Part shown: positions 35,201-64,000 of the stretch, piece by piece | Numbering within the stretch: the stretch's first letter is position 1 | Layout: each line of letters begins with the position of its first letter | Source: Heloderma charlesbogerti | Lineage: Eukaryota; Chordata; Lepidosauria; Squamata; Helodermatidae | Direction of reading: 5' to 3' | Assembly: GCA_026122225.1 (NCBI GenBank) | Contig: JANEZZ010002682.1 | Coordinates: 1,116,001 to 1,180,000 of the forward strand | DNA: 64,000 nt | Notes under the pieces: model-generated | The model's database searches: none | The model's input: the letters and a program-made list of their open reading frames with translations, nothing else | Told to the model about the DNA's origin: nothing | Position numbers and translations under genes: made by a program

Positions 35201-38200
35201 CCTCAGGCAGCCAATGAGCAACTGGCGATTTGGCACCACATGGCAATTTGAAAAAAGGTGGGAAACTGGGCCAGCTCTGAGGGCGAGGGGGGAGAGTCGG
35301 TACTTGCCGAGAAGCTTGCGGGAGAGCCCAGCGTGACGGCATTCACTCGGGCGAAAGGCTGAGGCAGGGCCTGGCTGCAGTTCCTGGCTTCGGCCTGAGC
35401 ATCCGCCTCGTCCTTCTCCCGCTTTTCTTTGTCCCGGGCGTGCAGCTGGTGGAGAGCCTGTTCCACCTGATGCATCACAGCCTTGTGATCATTTTGCAAA
35501 CCTGAAGGCATGAAAAAAAAGGATCCGCAGTCAAAGGCAAGCGCGGGCAGAAGGGAGATCGGGATCTGCCGGTAGATCTCTGGATGACTTCCAGGAGATC
35601 ATCAAAGATTTCTCAATCCCAACCAATGATTTAAAACAAGAAGATATCGAGGGGCTGAAAAACCAAGCCAGGTTGCTCCATACAAAGCTGGCACACTAGA
35701 ACATGGCAAATAGCTCTGTCAGAAAAATGGTCTCACCACACTAGATGGGTCCGAGGTACTGCCAAACAAGATCAGTTCATGGGGATCTGATATATCCTTT
35801 GTGAATAAGGAGGATGATACTCTTAAACTATCAATTCAACAGAGATCATGCCTGGAAAAACAACATTTTTTGACTGGACAGTTATCTTAGCAACCCTCTA
35901 TAATCAAAGCATCGACCTAGTTGCTCTGTGTAAAGAGGAAGTCTTTTTAATTTGTAGATTTGCTTTTGTTCTATTACATTTTTAAAGAACATGAACAAAA
36001 ACAAAGAAAAGCTTCCTCACAACCACCATATGAATTATGCTGCTGAAACTAAGGAAGTGTTGAGGGAAGGGGAACCAGGAATGGACTTTGGGGTGAATGG
36101 GACTCTGAGCTCAGTTCTGGTACCGTAAAGGAATGCTGCTCAGAGGCACCGTGGCCCTCAATGCTACAGGCATGTGCACGCGTCCCCAGAGTCACTAGTC
36201 TGCATGTGACTCAGGTTGGTGGATTTCAGGGTTTTAGTAAAAAACAAACAAGCCCAAATCCCATAAACCGGAAGTCTTCCCTTTCCCGGCATAAAGATTG
36301 CCCTAGCCAGAGAAACCAATAACAAACAGCAGCAGAAACCAAACTTGTCCCAACCTACGTCCATAATTTTCTCCACTGTTCACATCTTTAATGCTCCCAC
36401 CCAGTCACATGGGATGGACCATTCTCCATGTCACCCGTTCATTCGTAACAACGAATGAATGCCAACTGTAAATCCAGTATTAGGCAAGCGTGGCACTTTC
36501 AAAGTTATAATGAATATTCTTCAGGTAAAATTATCTCTGGCAAGCATGTGAGAGAATACATAGGTGTCACTGAAATACATATGTGTCTTGGGAGTGAAAT
36601 GCAACTAGTGATGGCAAATTTGAAGGTGCCTCAAAAACCTTAGTGGAAAAGAGCTGGACTCTGTTGAAACAGATGAGTGGTTGTCAGCATTTATGCACAG
36701 TTCTTTGGGTCACTAAAATTAATTAGCGTTGCCTTCCCCAACCTGGTGTCCTCCAGATGTGGTGGACGACAAGTCCCAGCACCCCCTCCCAACCCAAGAA
36801 AAAGAAATGCAGGGTGCAATCCTAAGCAGGTTTAGGCAGAAAAAAGCCCTACCACTCCCAGCATGCCCCAGCCAGCCAGATCTTTAGGCTGCAATCCGAC
36901 GCACTCGTCCCTGGGAGTAAGCCCCAGTGAACGCGTGGCAGAGGCTTCCAAATAAATATGTACACAATGGGGCTGTAAATCAACAGAATGAAGGACAGGC
37001 TGCTTACAGATGATGCTGTGTCTTGCCATCCGGACTTGGTAGATATCCACATCTGCACGCGGGTAGCCTTCGACATCCACAAGCGGCTCGTTCATCCCAA
37101 CACCTTTTTGCTGCAGGATAAAAAGAAAATAAAAGGGCCTTTTTGAGACCTTTTTCAAAAAGGACACATAAAGTAGCATCTTACATTTATTTATTTATTA
37201 ATTTTTATTAGTTATATTCTGCCTTTTCCCCCAAGAAGTCCAAAGAGGCATACGTAATCCTCCTCTCCATTTTATCCTCACAACAACCCTGTGAGATAGG
37301 TTAGGCTGAAAGTTGGTGAACTGGCCCAAAGCCACCCAGTGAGCTTCATGGCTGAGTGGGGACTAGAACTCGGGTCTCCCTGGTCCAACACTCTAACCAC
37401 TACACCGTACTGGATCTCTCTTGCCTGATCCACACAATTGCTGCAGCACATCGTGGCTTATTTAAACCACAGAGGGTTGTGGTGCATGCCAGCCACCATT
37501 GTGAATATTCAAGCCATGGCGGTTGGTCGCCATGGTTTCCTCTGACACGCGAACCCGGCGAGGGTTGGTTGTTGCCATGGTTAATAAACCACCAATAAAC
37601 CCTGGTCTGTTTTTGGGTTGTGGGCGGTTAACCACAGCAAACGCCAAAATAAGCTGCAGTGACCACTTGCCACAGCTTGACTATGCACAATGGCCACCAA
37701 CACACGCCACAACCCACTGTGGCTTAAAAAAGCCATGGTGGGCTGCGTCAATCATGCAAACCAGCCCTTTATCTTATTATAAAAGTGGCAGCTTAAAATC
37801 CTCTTACTTTACAGCTCAGGAGTAAGACCAATCAAGTTCAATGGGGCTTACTCTCAGGTAAGTATAGATAGAATTGCAATCAATCCACATCTAATTTAGC
37901 ATGCAGCCATTTATTTAGTAAGCAAAGCTCATTTTTTAAATCTACTGTATTAATATCTAAAAAGCATTTTCAATATGCAAATATAATTGAATTGAAATAT
38001 CTGATACCTGGGGGGGATCAATAAAGGACATAGTGTGGTTTAAACATTATATTTAAAGAAATTGAAAGCTTTACTTTAAAAAAGAACTCTGATCACTGAG
38101 CTATAGCCAAACCCTATATTGTTAGCTGCCTTCACCAAACCACACATACAAGACTTCACACAGGAACACCCAGCGTATGCTTCTACAGTGGGCTACCCCA

Positions 38201-40521
38201 GTAATCCTGCTATTACTTGGCACCAGAGACAGGACGGAAAACCCTGCAAAAAAGTAACATTCCATGGAGCTGGAGGGGAACAGCAGAGTGACACTGAGTG
38301 GAGCTCAGGACCGGGCCTTCTGCAGTGACTCAGCGCACGTACTCTTGAGCCTTTTTAATGGCACATGTGTTTCAGTAGTACTCCGTGTTGAATCAGTCTA
38401 GCAAAGGACCAGGGTAATTTAGGAGTTATGAAGGGCTGGATGTCTAATCTTTCTCCGTCACAGGACAGAGCTGAGAACTAACAGTTCCTCCGGATTCAAC
38501 CAACTGAACTAAAGAGTCTCACTTTATGTAAACAAAAGCTGTACGCCCTCATATAAGTGTCTATGTCTGCAATCCTACATATACTTACCAGGGAGTAAGT
38601 CACACTGGACTCAGTAGGGTTCACTTTCAAGAAAACACACACACACAGGACCAGGCTGCAAGACTACAATCCTTACCCACTGACCCAGGGGTAAAACCCA
38701 TAAGTGGGATTTAAATCTGATCCAACAAGTATAGGATTGCACTTAAGCCAGTGAACCTGCACATCCATACAGCACAATGTCCAATTAAGCAACACAACAA
38801 CACTCTAACAATAAAAGAGAAAAAATAAACAGGAAAATAACCTTTAATGACAGCAGATGGACTTAAAAAACTGCTGCTAACACAAAAGAAGCTTGTGTCA
38901 TAGCTGTAACATTCTATATAAAATAACATTAATAATATTAATATAGCATTCAATAGAATAATAAGAACATAGAGCCCTGCTGGATCAGACCAAGGGTCCA
39001 TCTAGTCCAGCGTTCTGTTCACACAGTGGCCAACCAGCTGCCCACAGGAAGCCAACAAGCAGGGCATGAGTGTAACGGCACCCTCCCGCCCATGTTCCCC
39101 AGCAACTGGTGTACATAGGCACACTGCCTCTGATCTTGGAGGTAGCACATAGCCATCTGGACTAGTAGTCACTGGTAGCCTTCTCCTCCAAGAATATGTG
39201 TAATCCTCTTTTAAGGCCATCCAAACTGGTGGCCATCACTACATCTTGTGCTAGTGAATTGCATAGTTTATCACTGTAAGGAGGCTTTTAGGAAGGCCCT
39301 GAAAACTTACTACTTTGCTCTGGCCTTCCCAAGACTATATTTTATTGGACTGGGTTGTAGCTGCAGTTGTGTGTTGTAGGGTTTCTTGTATGCTGGTGTT
39401 TGTTCTTTATTAGAATGTTTGCTGCTGTTGCTGTTTTTATTACCACGTCTTTTTCTTTTCATTATGTGAGTTTTATTGTTGTATGCCACCTTGGAAGGGC
39501 TCCTGCCCAATACCAGAGGCAGTGAGTCTATGTACACCAGCTGCTGGGGAACATGGGTGGGAGGGTGCTGTTGCACTCATGCCCTGCTTGTGGGTTCCCA
39601 GTCGACAGCTGGTTGGCCACTGTGTGAACAGAATGCTGGACTAGATGGACCCTTGATCTGATCCAGCAGGGCAGTTCTTATGTTTTTAAGGGCAGCCATA
39701 GAATCATAGAATAGTAGGGTTGGAAGGGGCCTATATGGCCATTGAGTCCAACCCCCTGCTCAACGCCAAAAAATATTTCAAATAAATAAGAATAAAAATA
39801 ACTGTGCACTGTATGAAGAAATACTCTAATAATTAATTATAACTAGTAATTCATAATAATAATAATTTCATTTCATACAGTTCTATACTGCCCAATAGCC
39901 AAAGCTCTCTGGGCAGTTTACAGAGATTAAAAACCTTAAAAATACGGTATTACGCATAATATAAAAACAGTTTAGCTACAAACATATAAACAGAGCAGAC
40001 ACACATACACACACTCACACATATCCAAACAAGATTTCAAAAATAATACATGATTCTGCAAATAGTGAAACAGGCCCTCCCCAACTCCATGCCCTCCGGA
40101 TGTATTAGATTATCACTCCCCCCTGCGACCCTGGAGATGATGGGAGTTGTAGTCCCACACACGTGAAAGGCGCCAGGCTGGGGATGGCTGACTTGGCGCG
40201 CGACCCTCTGCGTGTTCAGCCAGAAAGACGTCCTACACGTGCCAGCATTCCCCAGCCAGGGCTTTTTTCTGACTGAACACGCAGAGGATCGCGCCATTGA
40301 GCAGTCTCCTGAGTTACAGGGCAAGCCCCTCTCTGCGCAGACCGCACTTCAGTGCTAACCTGCTTGCGCGAAGCCCCCACCCCAAATCATCCCAGTTTGC
40401 TTACATCCTCCAGGACCTCATAGTGCGCTTTGATCTGAGCTTCGATGTCATCCTTCTTCTTCAGCAGCAGCTGCACATCGCTGACAGTCGCCGCTTTCGG
40501 GCCTGGATCCTGCACAGACAT
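32208..40521 (-). CDS. PSMD9: PSMD9, 26S proteasome non-ATPase regulatory subunit 9 (p27/Nas2 family)
   Basis: Assembly chaperone of the 19S base; the family (yeast Nas2) binds the C-terminal tail of an Rpt ATPase through a PDZ domain and leaves before the proteasome matures. Exons in transcript order: 40405-40521, 37008-37110, 35308-35501, 35056-35157, 33657-33745, 32208-32235. They join without a phase break to 633 nt, 210 residues; human is 223, the difference being a shorter N-terminus. Residues 1-125 form the helical N-terminal part ([38 protein letters not shown]). The PDZ core follows ([29 protein letters not shown]), ending CNILPLQR and stop. The start at 40521 is the only ATG in the first exon's frame that fits the family. 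The intron after 35308-35501 needs a GC donor. The last exon holds only eight full codons before the stop. Confidence 0.95.
33050..33357 (+). mobile_element. LINE tail inserted in a family A MITE
   Basis: The MITE halves at 32945-33045 and 33358-33392 are separated by an AT-rich LINE 3' end (gtgaactgcttagagattt, then ataaatattatcagtaaat). The MITE was present first. Confidence 0.6.
34533..34960. mobile_element. Probable hAT-like element
   Basis: Begins ccagggatccccactg with repeated ataatggctgctat phrases and ends in gtgcccagagaggag. The left end resembles other CAGGG-type termini here; the right terminus is not certain. Confidence 0.4.
35308..35501 (-). CDS. PSMD9: PSMD9 exon followed by a GC-AG intron
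   Basis: 194-nt exon starting two bases into a Cys codon and ending TTC TCG. The next exon (35056-35157) opens GLQVDDE in phase 0. The junction falls at TCG followed by gcaagt, a textbook GC donor. Using the GT four bases later would add four bases and break frame. The family has SPASIAGLQ at this point, here SPASFSGLQ, so cut placement is supported by homology. Confidence 0.88.
35560..36730. other. PSMD9 intron without recognised features
   Basis: No repeat family, exon or RNA recognised in about 1.1 kb between PSMD9 exons 2 and 3, apart from short AT-rich tracts. Confidence 0.4.
37425..37778. repeat. Fold-back element with about 75-bp arms
   Basis: The left arm cacaattgctgcagcac, tcgtggcttatttaaacc, gagggttgtgg pairs with the right arm ending ggctgcgtcaatcatgc. 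The middle carries several ccatggttaataaacc-like pieces. Related phrases occur at 7790-7960 and 33830-33960. Confidence 0.55.
38568..38745. repeat. Fold-back MITE family C pieces
   Basis: Family C reads GCAATCCTATACATACTTAC, then GGGAGTAAGTCCCATTGAA, with complement. Other pieces: 20085-20165, 25181-25266, 28930-28995, 36887-36935, 37808-37875, 42970-43025. Confidence 0.6.
40193..40296. repeat. CpG-rich copy of MITE family B at the PSMD9 CpG island
   Basis: The arms read gcgcgaccctctgcgtgttc and its complement. Where other copies have TGCAATCC and ATGCATG this one keeps CpGs. It lies 110 bases downstream of PSMD9 exon 1, in intron 1. Confidence 0.7.
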
Positions 40522-40800
40522 CCCTGGGCGAAAGCGACTGCAGAGAAGGAGCTGCGCCTGGCAAAGCGACGACCCGCAGCCGCTCCGCGTCACGAGTGGA
40601 GCCGAGACAGCCCCGTCAGCGCGGAAACGGCGACCCCGCCCAGCTCCAGCCCTCGCGATGCGGAGGCGAAGCGAGGCGGCGGGATTGGTGGCCGCCTGGC
40701 CAGTGAGAAGCAAGGGGCGGGGCGGGGCGCAAGGGGCGGGGCCGAGGGATACCTGGTTTCCTATTGGAAGGGACGCGCTGGCGGAGAAGCGGCGGTAGTT
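40522..40800 (-). promoter_or_regulatory. PSMD9: PSMD9 CpG-island promoter
   Basis: Dense CpG sequence directly upstream of the PSMD9 start. It holds two CCAAT boxes in PSMD9 orientation (plus-strand attgg near 40684 and 40763) and clustered GC boxes (ggggcgg units at about 40714-40740). No TATA box is seen. This is the usual makeup of a constitutive housekeeping promoter. Confidence 0.7.
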
Positions 40801-41560
40801 CGTGCAGGAGGGGTGATGGAACGTGTGTGGCTCTGGTTCACACGTGTGTGTTATTCACGTGTGCTCCCCGGCTTGGAGGGAGGGTAAGCCACGTTGGACA
40901 AAATGGGGTAGGATTGTGCAGCAAGAGCTATACCACGCTTCCCCCAAGCTGGCCCCTTCCTGATGTGTTGGGCTACAGCTCCCAGCATTCCCAGCTGGCT
41001 GGGGAATGCTGGGAGTTGTAGTCTAACACACCTGGAAGGGGCCAGGTTGGGGGAAGGCTGAGCTATACCCATGAAAGGAGGCAAACAGAGAAAAAGGAAA
41101 GAAAAAGACAATAGTCAAGTTTGTTTACTGATTTGCAAGTATTTTTATAATCCGCTTAGATTTAGAGGTTTCTAAGCAGTGTACCCGGGAGATGCTCTGA
41201 AGAGGCCTCTTGGCCATCGCTCCTGAACTTTCCAGCCATGTCCTCCTCTTGGAGGGCAGAGCCCATGCCACACAAACTGTCCGGCTGCCTCAGGTGTGTG
41301 GTGGACAACACCAAGTGCCAGGCCAGCTGGCGTGGGTATGTGGGATGGGGAGAAGGCACCATTTTGTCCTTCACCTCAGGCAGCAAAGTTACCTTGAGCT
41401 GGCTCTGTAGCTCACGCTTACGCTACGCCGGCTGGTCCCTCTCTTTTCTAGTGTTATGGAGAGACGACAGTCTATAGAAAGCCAACAGATCTTTTGAGTT
41501 CAGCACTTAAATATGCCCATCTGGAGGAGGAGACAGGGTGGAGTTCCATCCCCTCTTTTG

Positions 41561-41651
41561 CTATATCAATAGTTTTCAGTACTGCCCCCCCCCCCTCTTT
41601 CTCTGTGTCTGTCTCTCGGTGCCATCTCTTTTGCTCCCACAGACGACAAAA
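41561..41651 (+). promoter_or_regulatory. HPD: Possible HPD core promoter and 5' UTR
   Basis: A TATA-like ctatatcaat lies at 41561-41570, about 85 bases before the proposed HPD start codon, followed by a C-run and a pyrimidine-rich leader. Unlike the PSMD9 side this area is not CpG-rich, which fits a tissue-restricted liver gene. Proposed from position and motif only. Confidence 0.35.
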
Positions 41652-58468
<16,817 letters not shown>

Positions 58469-58981
58469 CGTTCGGCCACAAAGGGGATGGTTATATACTG
58501 AAAGTCGAGTATGGTTACAAAAGGGGGCAGGAGAAATCCTCACAGTTTAAACCTTTGCCAACACCAATGAAAGTCTTCCTTTTTCTTTTGTTTTTGGTTG
58601 TATACAGACAGTCAAAGCACGGTGGTTTGTTGTTGTGTTTTTGTGAGAGCTTTTCCAAGGTGGCTGGGGACACACCCCGCCCCCGCCCGCAAGCAACAGA
58701 CGTATCTATTCCTTATTCCAGCATTTAACTAGAGTAAACTATTGAAAAGGGTCTATACAGGCTCTATTGTTATTATTTTATTTTATTAGCCTATGTAAGA
58801 ATTGGTGTTCTGGATCAGAGTGGGGGTTGGACTCGATGGCCTTGTAGGCCCCTTCCACCCCTACTATTCTAGGAGATCTGGGCCCATCTAGTCCTGTGTT
58901 CTCTTTCCAACTGCAGCCAGCCACTTGCAGCATTCTGCTGCTTCCAAGAAGGGTAGAAAAGTGGGGAAGTCCTCAAGAACT

Positions 58982-58987
58982 AATAAA
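58982..58987 (+). terminator. HPD: Candidate HPD polyadenylation signal
   Basis: AATAAA 514 bases past the stop. A CR1 tail fragment at 58795-58875 lies inside the proposed 3' UTR. No better plus-strand hexamer was found between the stop and here. Confidence 0.4.
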
Positions 58988-58989
58988 CC

Positions 58990-61900
58990 AACACATAGGT
59001 CTTCTTTAAGAAAAGTCAGTATATTTATGGTTTGCTTTATAAAAGTTACTATAATACAATGGTACATAGTATTCAATTCACAAAAAAATATGAACAAATA
59101 TGTACAGCATGACACACCCACAACAAAAAACACGTTCTTCAAAACAAGGTACATACTGATGACAGCGTCTAGATGCACAGACCGGTCCAAAATTTATACA
59201 GTTGTTTTTAAACAAAAGGGAACAGAAATGTTTAAAAAATCCTAAACCTCAGAAGCAGAACTTCTGCCTTTTTGTTTAAAGGAACATAAAAAATAGATGT
59301 CATTTATTGCAAACCATTTTCTTCTCCTCCTTTTAAAGGAGGTCCTTATTTTTCACATTGCGAATTAAAAACCAATTATCTTTACAGAATTAATGAAATA
59401 GGAGCAACAAGGACTACGTTTTTCCCCTCCACAGCGTTTCATTTTAAGAACTACTTCCCAAATTTAGAGTATCCTTTGTTCCCCTCCCCATCCCCCAAAC
59501 AATTGCCTCATTCTACCAGCTCTAGTGAGAATGCAAATGCTCCTATAGTGCACGCAGAGCTTCACATGAATAGGGCTTACCTTGCTGATGGGGGGAATGC
59601 CCTGCTCGGGTGGAGCTGCACATGTGCACTGGAGCGCCTTGAAGCTCCAGACCATGGCTGATAAGTTTTTCTTTTCGCTTCTACAAATACTACATTGGTA
59701 ATCGAGAAGGAACGTTATAAAATAGAAGAAAAATTATATTTGAAAAAAAAAATCAAAGTTGCAGATTTGCTTAAATACATTTTAGGTTGTCATTAATAGA
59801 CTATACACATTTTCTTGTCTGAAATAAATAGATTTTGCACGTTAAGGTATCAGAAAGGCAAATTAAAAAAGCCTCAACTTGGCGTTTTTTAAATCTTCAG
59901 CTTCTTAATGCTTCTAGTTTGATCTACGTATTTGACAAAAAAAATTGTACAAAATTTACATTATACATAGCTTGACACAAGCTGTAAATGGCGCCAGCTC
60001 CTTCCCTCAATGCACCACCCCAGTCTTCTGTTCTCGGCCTGAGGTCTTGGACTGGCCATCTTTTAAAAAATGAACTCCAAACTACAATAGTCATTTTTAA
60101 CAAATTATTTACATGCTTTTGAAGTACAAACAAAACAGCCAAAAACAAACAAACAAAATCAACATGTTTCTACAAGAAACAGTGTTTTGAAGAGAAGAGT
60201 CGGAACAGTTGCCTATGTACAGATGATGCGTCCATTTTAAACTGCAAAATTTCATTTTTTCCCTCTTTTTAAAAAACGTTTTATACAGAAATGCACTGAA
60301 ATGATCCCTGAAAATAGGTCACAAATGACAAAACAAACAACTTTCCATCAGAGTTTTAAAATTATTTTTTCCCACCCCGTTGTAGAAATAAGCTTCTTTG
60401 ACAATATAAATATGTGCCAGAGCGGGACAGGCTCCCTGCCTCCCTCCTGAACTCCCAGGATTTAACCTTAAACTAGAAACTGAAGCGGGGGTAAGAGAGA
60501 TGATTGAAACCAAGCTAAACCAAACAGGCTGGGATTGAATACACTGAGACATTTGCTAGATAGGACCAGAGTGAGAACTCATGGAAGCCAAGTTGACCTT
60601 CCCTCCTTTGGAGTGGAAAAGGTGGCTTGTCGGTGGGTTGACAAGAATTTGGCACTCCTTCTGGGAATGAGAGAGGTTAGGGTGGAGACTTGGAAGGCCA
60701 TGTCTGTGGCTACTGCTATTGTCCCTAGACTGGGCTGCCATTCCCTCCAAAGAATGGCTATGAAGAAGCAGCTGTCTGGGTGGAGGCAGAGGAGCCCATC
60801 TTTCAACCCAGAGCTCTTCAAGGAACGGAAGCCTAACCAACTCTGAAGGAGTCACAGGGTACTTTGCATTTGAAGTTCAGGATATGCTTGTGCGTATGAA
60901 TGAAAACACTTCTGAAATCCCCTCACCAAAGCTTGGCAAGGTTTCAGCCATACATTTACCCTCCATGCAACCGCCCTAATCATAGCAGGGTTGGTGTCAG
61001 TGGAGGGATGTATGTGGGTTGGGTGTGGCAGTTATGTCACAACTTCTATACCAGGAAGTTGTTTCAAGTTCCGACCAAGGTTAACCAACAGAACCAGCGC
61101 GGTAGCAGTAGCCCCAATATTGCCATATTTCCCCAAGGAAATGTGTTTCCCAACAATTTGTTTAACTATTCAAAAATGTAAGATTAATAACTGAGACAAT
61201 TCACAAGGATCTTTTCCTTCACAGGCCTTTCAGTGCAGTAGACATTCCTCACGGATTACACTCATGGCATAAAAGCAAAAGCACAGGGCCATGTAAATAG
61301 GTTGCTTATTGACAACAATCTCTGTCATGAGATGGATGTGGCTTTCTCAAAGACTGGAAGCATAAAAAGCCAACACCGCACACATGCCAAAGGAGGAGTT
61401 GAAAGAAAGCAGGGAGCTATGCAGAAGAAAAAAAGATGCTGGTCTAGACCAACCAACTTCTCAGAGAGTCTGGTCTCTATCCTCCATAACCAATGGCTCA
61501 AGTTGATTCTGACTATCCAACCTGCCAGGTCAAAAAACCCATGCCTATTAGAAATACAGATAAGGCAGCTTGAGTTGCTTTAAGTTCCTTCTTTCTCTAG
61601 GCCTTTAGACACTAGAAGGGGGAGGTCCATCCACTAGGGAACGTATAGAGAGACTTGCTAGCAAAATTCCACGGCCTTAGAAGAAGGGGAATGCGGAAGC
61701 CCTCAGACTAACACAGGGCACAAAATGTCAGGGGAGGGGGGAGGGATGCCTGCCTGAGGCAGTATTTATGCATCCTCTAGTCGCCTCATTTCTTCTCTAG
61801 CAAATTAATTCTTAGTACAGCAAGTTTAAAGTTCAGTAACTTCAAACCAGGAACAAGAAACCAATGAGTACTGGAAAAGGGCAAATCTCTCAAGATTTGC

Positions 61901-63528
61901 CTAGCTTAGCAGCCTTGGGAGTAACTTTAAAGGGAACCTCTTTAGTATATGGATTTTGAGCAGCAATCTTCTTCAGAGATATTGTGGTAAATATGACACA
62001 CATTTTTTTGGGTCAAACTCAAAATGTCAATACAAGGTTTGCTTAGGTTGTCCCAATTAATTTCTCTGTCATTTGCACACAGGTATTATGTGTTTGTTTA
62101 GGACAGATGTTTTAGATCAACCAAGTATTTAAACTAAAAAGTTGGTTTGCTGCTGGAAATCAGTATTAAAAAGAATTGCTTTTTAAGGCCATAAAATAGC
62201 TGCTCTCCGTCTCACCAAGGTATTCACACACCCCTGTGCACCACACCTGATGGCTGTACAACTGAGCTATAAACAAGCAAGGTTAGTCACTGAACAAGAC
62301 ACTGTTCCATTTGGGTGAGGGAGGCAGAACCCAGTTCTTTCAGAATAAATCTTTTGAATATTTAGTAAGAAAGAAACCTAAAAGAAGAGGGGAGCATACA
62401 ATCAAAGGCTTATACAGCAAGAGGTGACAATAGAAGGAAAAAGAGAGAGAGAAAAGCAGAGTTTGATTTGGGTGTGGGTGCCAGCCAACAGATAGATCTT
62501 GTCCTACCTCACGACCCGTATGCAGCCCAGCTCTTTCACAGACTCTCTTCATTCTGGCGGCCTCTACGCCTGTTTCTTGTGCCTCTACGCCTGTTTCTTG
62601 TGCAAGTCTCATTGATAGGAATGAAGGATGCACAGCAGCAGGGACTGAGGAAGCCCACCCAGGGTGCAGTGTGACCAAAGGTTTGTACAGCATAAATAAA
62701 TGCTGCACTAAAGAAGGGTGGGGTGGAGAACACCCTCTACTAAGAAGAAGAAAGGCGGGTGCCCTCTCCATTATACACTTGGCACAGTCAACAGCTTCTC
62801 CCTCTTGGATCCTGCCCAAGAGGATCGGCAGAGTGCTGATGGGTACAAAGGTGGCTCCCCAAGCCAGATCCAAGTATTTCAGACCTCTCTTGGATCCAGA
62901 GGTTGGAGAAGATGAATCTGTGCTTGACAAACCCAAGAAGAACTCCCCACCCTGCCACCTGCACTGGAAAACAAGCACTGGATGTTCGCTTGACAGCTTT
63001 TGCTACATGCAACCCCAGCCAGCTTTCGTCCAACTCATGAACTTCCCTTGTTCAGTCTTTGCTTCACATTTTTAAAATGTTGAATATCTTTCTACTGATC
63101 CCCCCCGACACCCCCCCCAACAAAATTCATGAGGAAAAGGTAGCAGCATTTTATAGAAAGAGGAACGTTTTTAAACAATAAGAAGGTACCTTACTCTACC
63201 CAGGAGAGCTATGCCATTATGGAGTGGGCAGAGGGGGAAAGAGATAGTGTTTTGATGTATGGTGCCACTGGAAAAGGGGAACTATTTGCCGAGGGAGTTC
63301 TGGATCTGAAGACCAAAAGCACCTACAGCTTGAAGAGTCCTAGTGTGCGTGTCTGCAATTTGCACTTTTCTGGACAGAAGGACAGAACATGCCCAGCGGG
63401 ATTTTCTCTCTCTCCCCCCCTTTCTTTTTTCCATTTTTTTCCTTCTTCCTCCTTTTTTTGGCAAAAGTGCGACCACCCTTGGTTACCACAGTCCAGACAG
63501 AACCAATGTGTGGCAAATAACCTTGAGC
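58990..63528 (-). other. SETD1B: Probable SETD1B 3' UTR (no coding exon seen)
   Basis: About 4.5 kb after the SETD1B stop with almost no recognisable transposon, a sharp contrast with all other non-coding parts of the window. It is AT-rich with U-runs in the sense strand. Possible end signals on the minus strand are TATAAA (plus 59036-59041), CATAAA (59024-59029) and AATAAA (59303-59308). The extent is inferred from repeat depletion and the neighbouring gene, not from transcripts. Confidence 0.6.
62558..62602. repeat. 21-bp tandem duplication
   Basis: The 21-base unit starting gcctctacgcctgtttct occurs twice in direct succession within the proposed SETD1B 3' UTR. Confidence 0.85.

Positions 63529-64000
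<472 letters not shown>

Noticed and set aside
62671..63075. 134-codon plus-strand frame
   Set aside because: Antisense to the proposed SETD1B 3' UTR, with no promoter, splice or motif support.

Overview
This window looks like genomic DNA from a non-avian reptile, most likely a squamate. Exons are short and separated by kilobase introns packed with L2- and CR1-type LINE fragments, tRNA-derived SINEs and many fold-back DNA elements of kinds common in lizards and snakes. Nothing prokaryotic is present. I cannot name the species.

Four protein-coding genes form a block known from vertebrates (human 12q24.31: SETD1B, HPD, PSMD9, CFAP251/WDR66). Read left to right: CFAP251 on the minus strand (15 coding exons found, 7403-27548; the 3' exons lie beyond the left edge); PSMD9 on the minus strand (6 exons, 32208-40521, complete); HPD on the plus strand (14 coding exons, 41652-58468, complete, 393 codons); and the last two coding exons of SETD1B on the minus strand (63529-64000). 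Relative order and orientation match human. I joined exons by homology and splice sites and checked that reading phase agreed at each junction. PSMD9 and HPD are divergent, with 1.1 kb between their start codons. HPD and SETD1B converge, and 58.9-63.5 kb is a repeat-poor tract that reads as the SETD1B 3' UTR.

The genes act separately: HPD in tyrosine breakdown, PSMD9 in proteasome base assembly, CFAP251 in motile cilia and sperm flagella, SETD1B in H3K4 methylation. The CFAP251 promoter carries a candidate RFX X-box, which fits a ciliary gene.

The rest is mobile DNA, often nested: an L2 tail inside the catalytic box of another L2; a solo LTR inside a SINE; 8-bp-duplication elements inside MITEs and LINE tails; and a 424-bp near-palindrome with a perfect 8-bp duplication. 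Two introns, one in CFAP251 and one in PSMD9, need GC donors to keep frame. One WD-repeat exon of CFAP251 could not be found. I see no evidence of a new multi-gene system; the interesting material is in gene architecture, promoter sites and transposon nesting.
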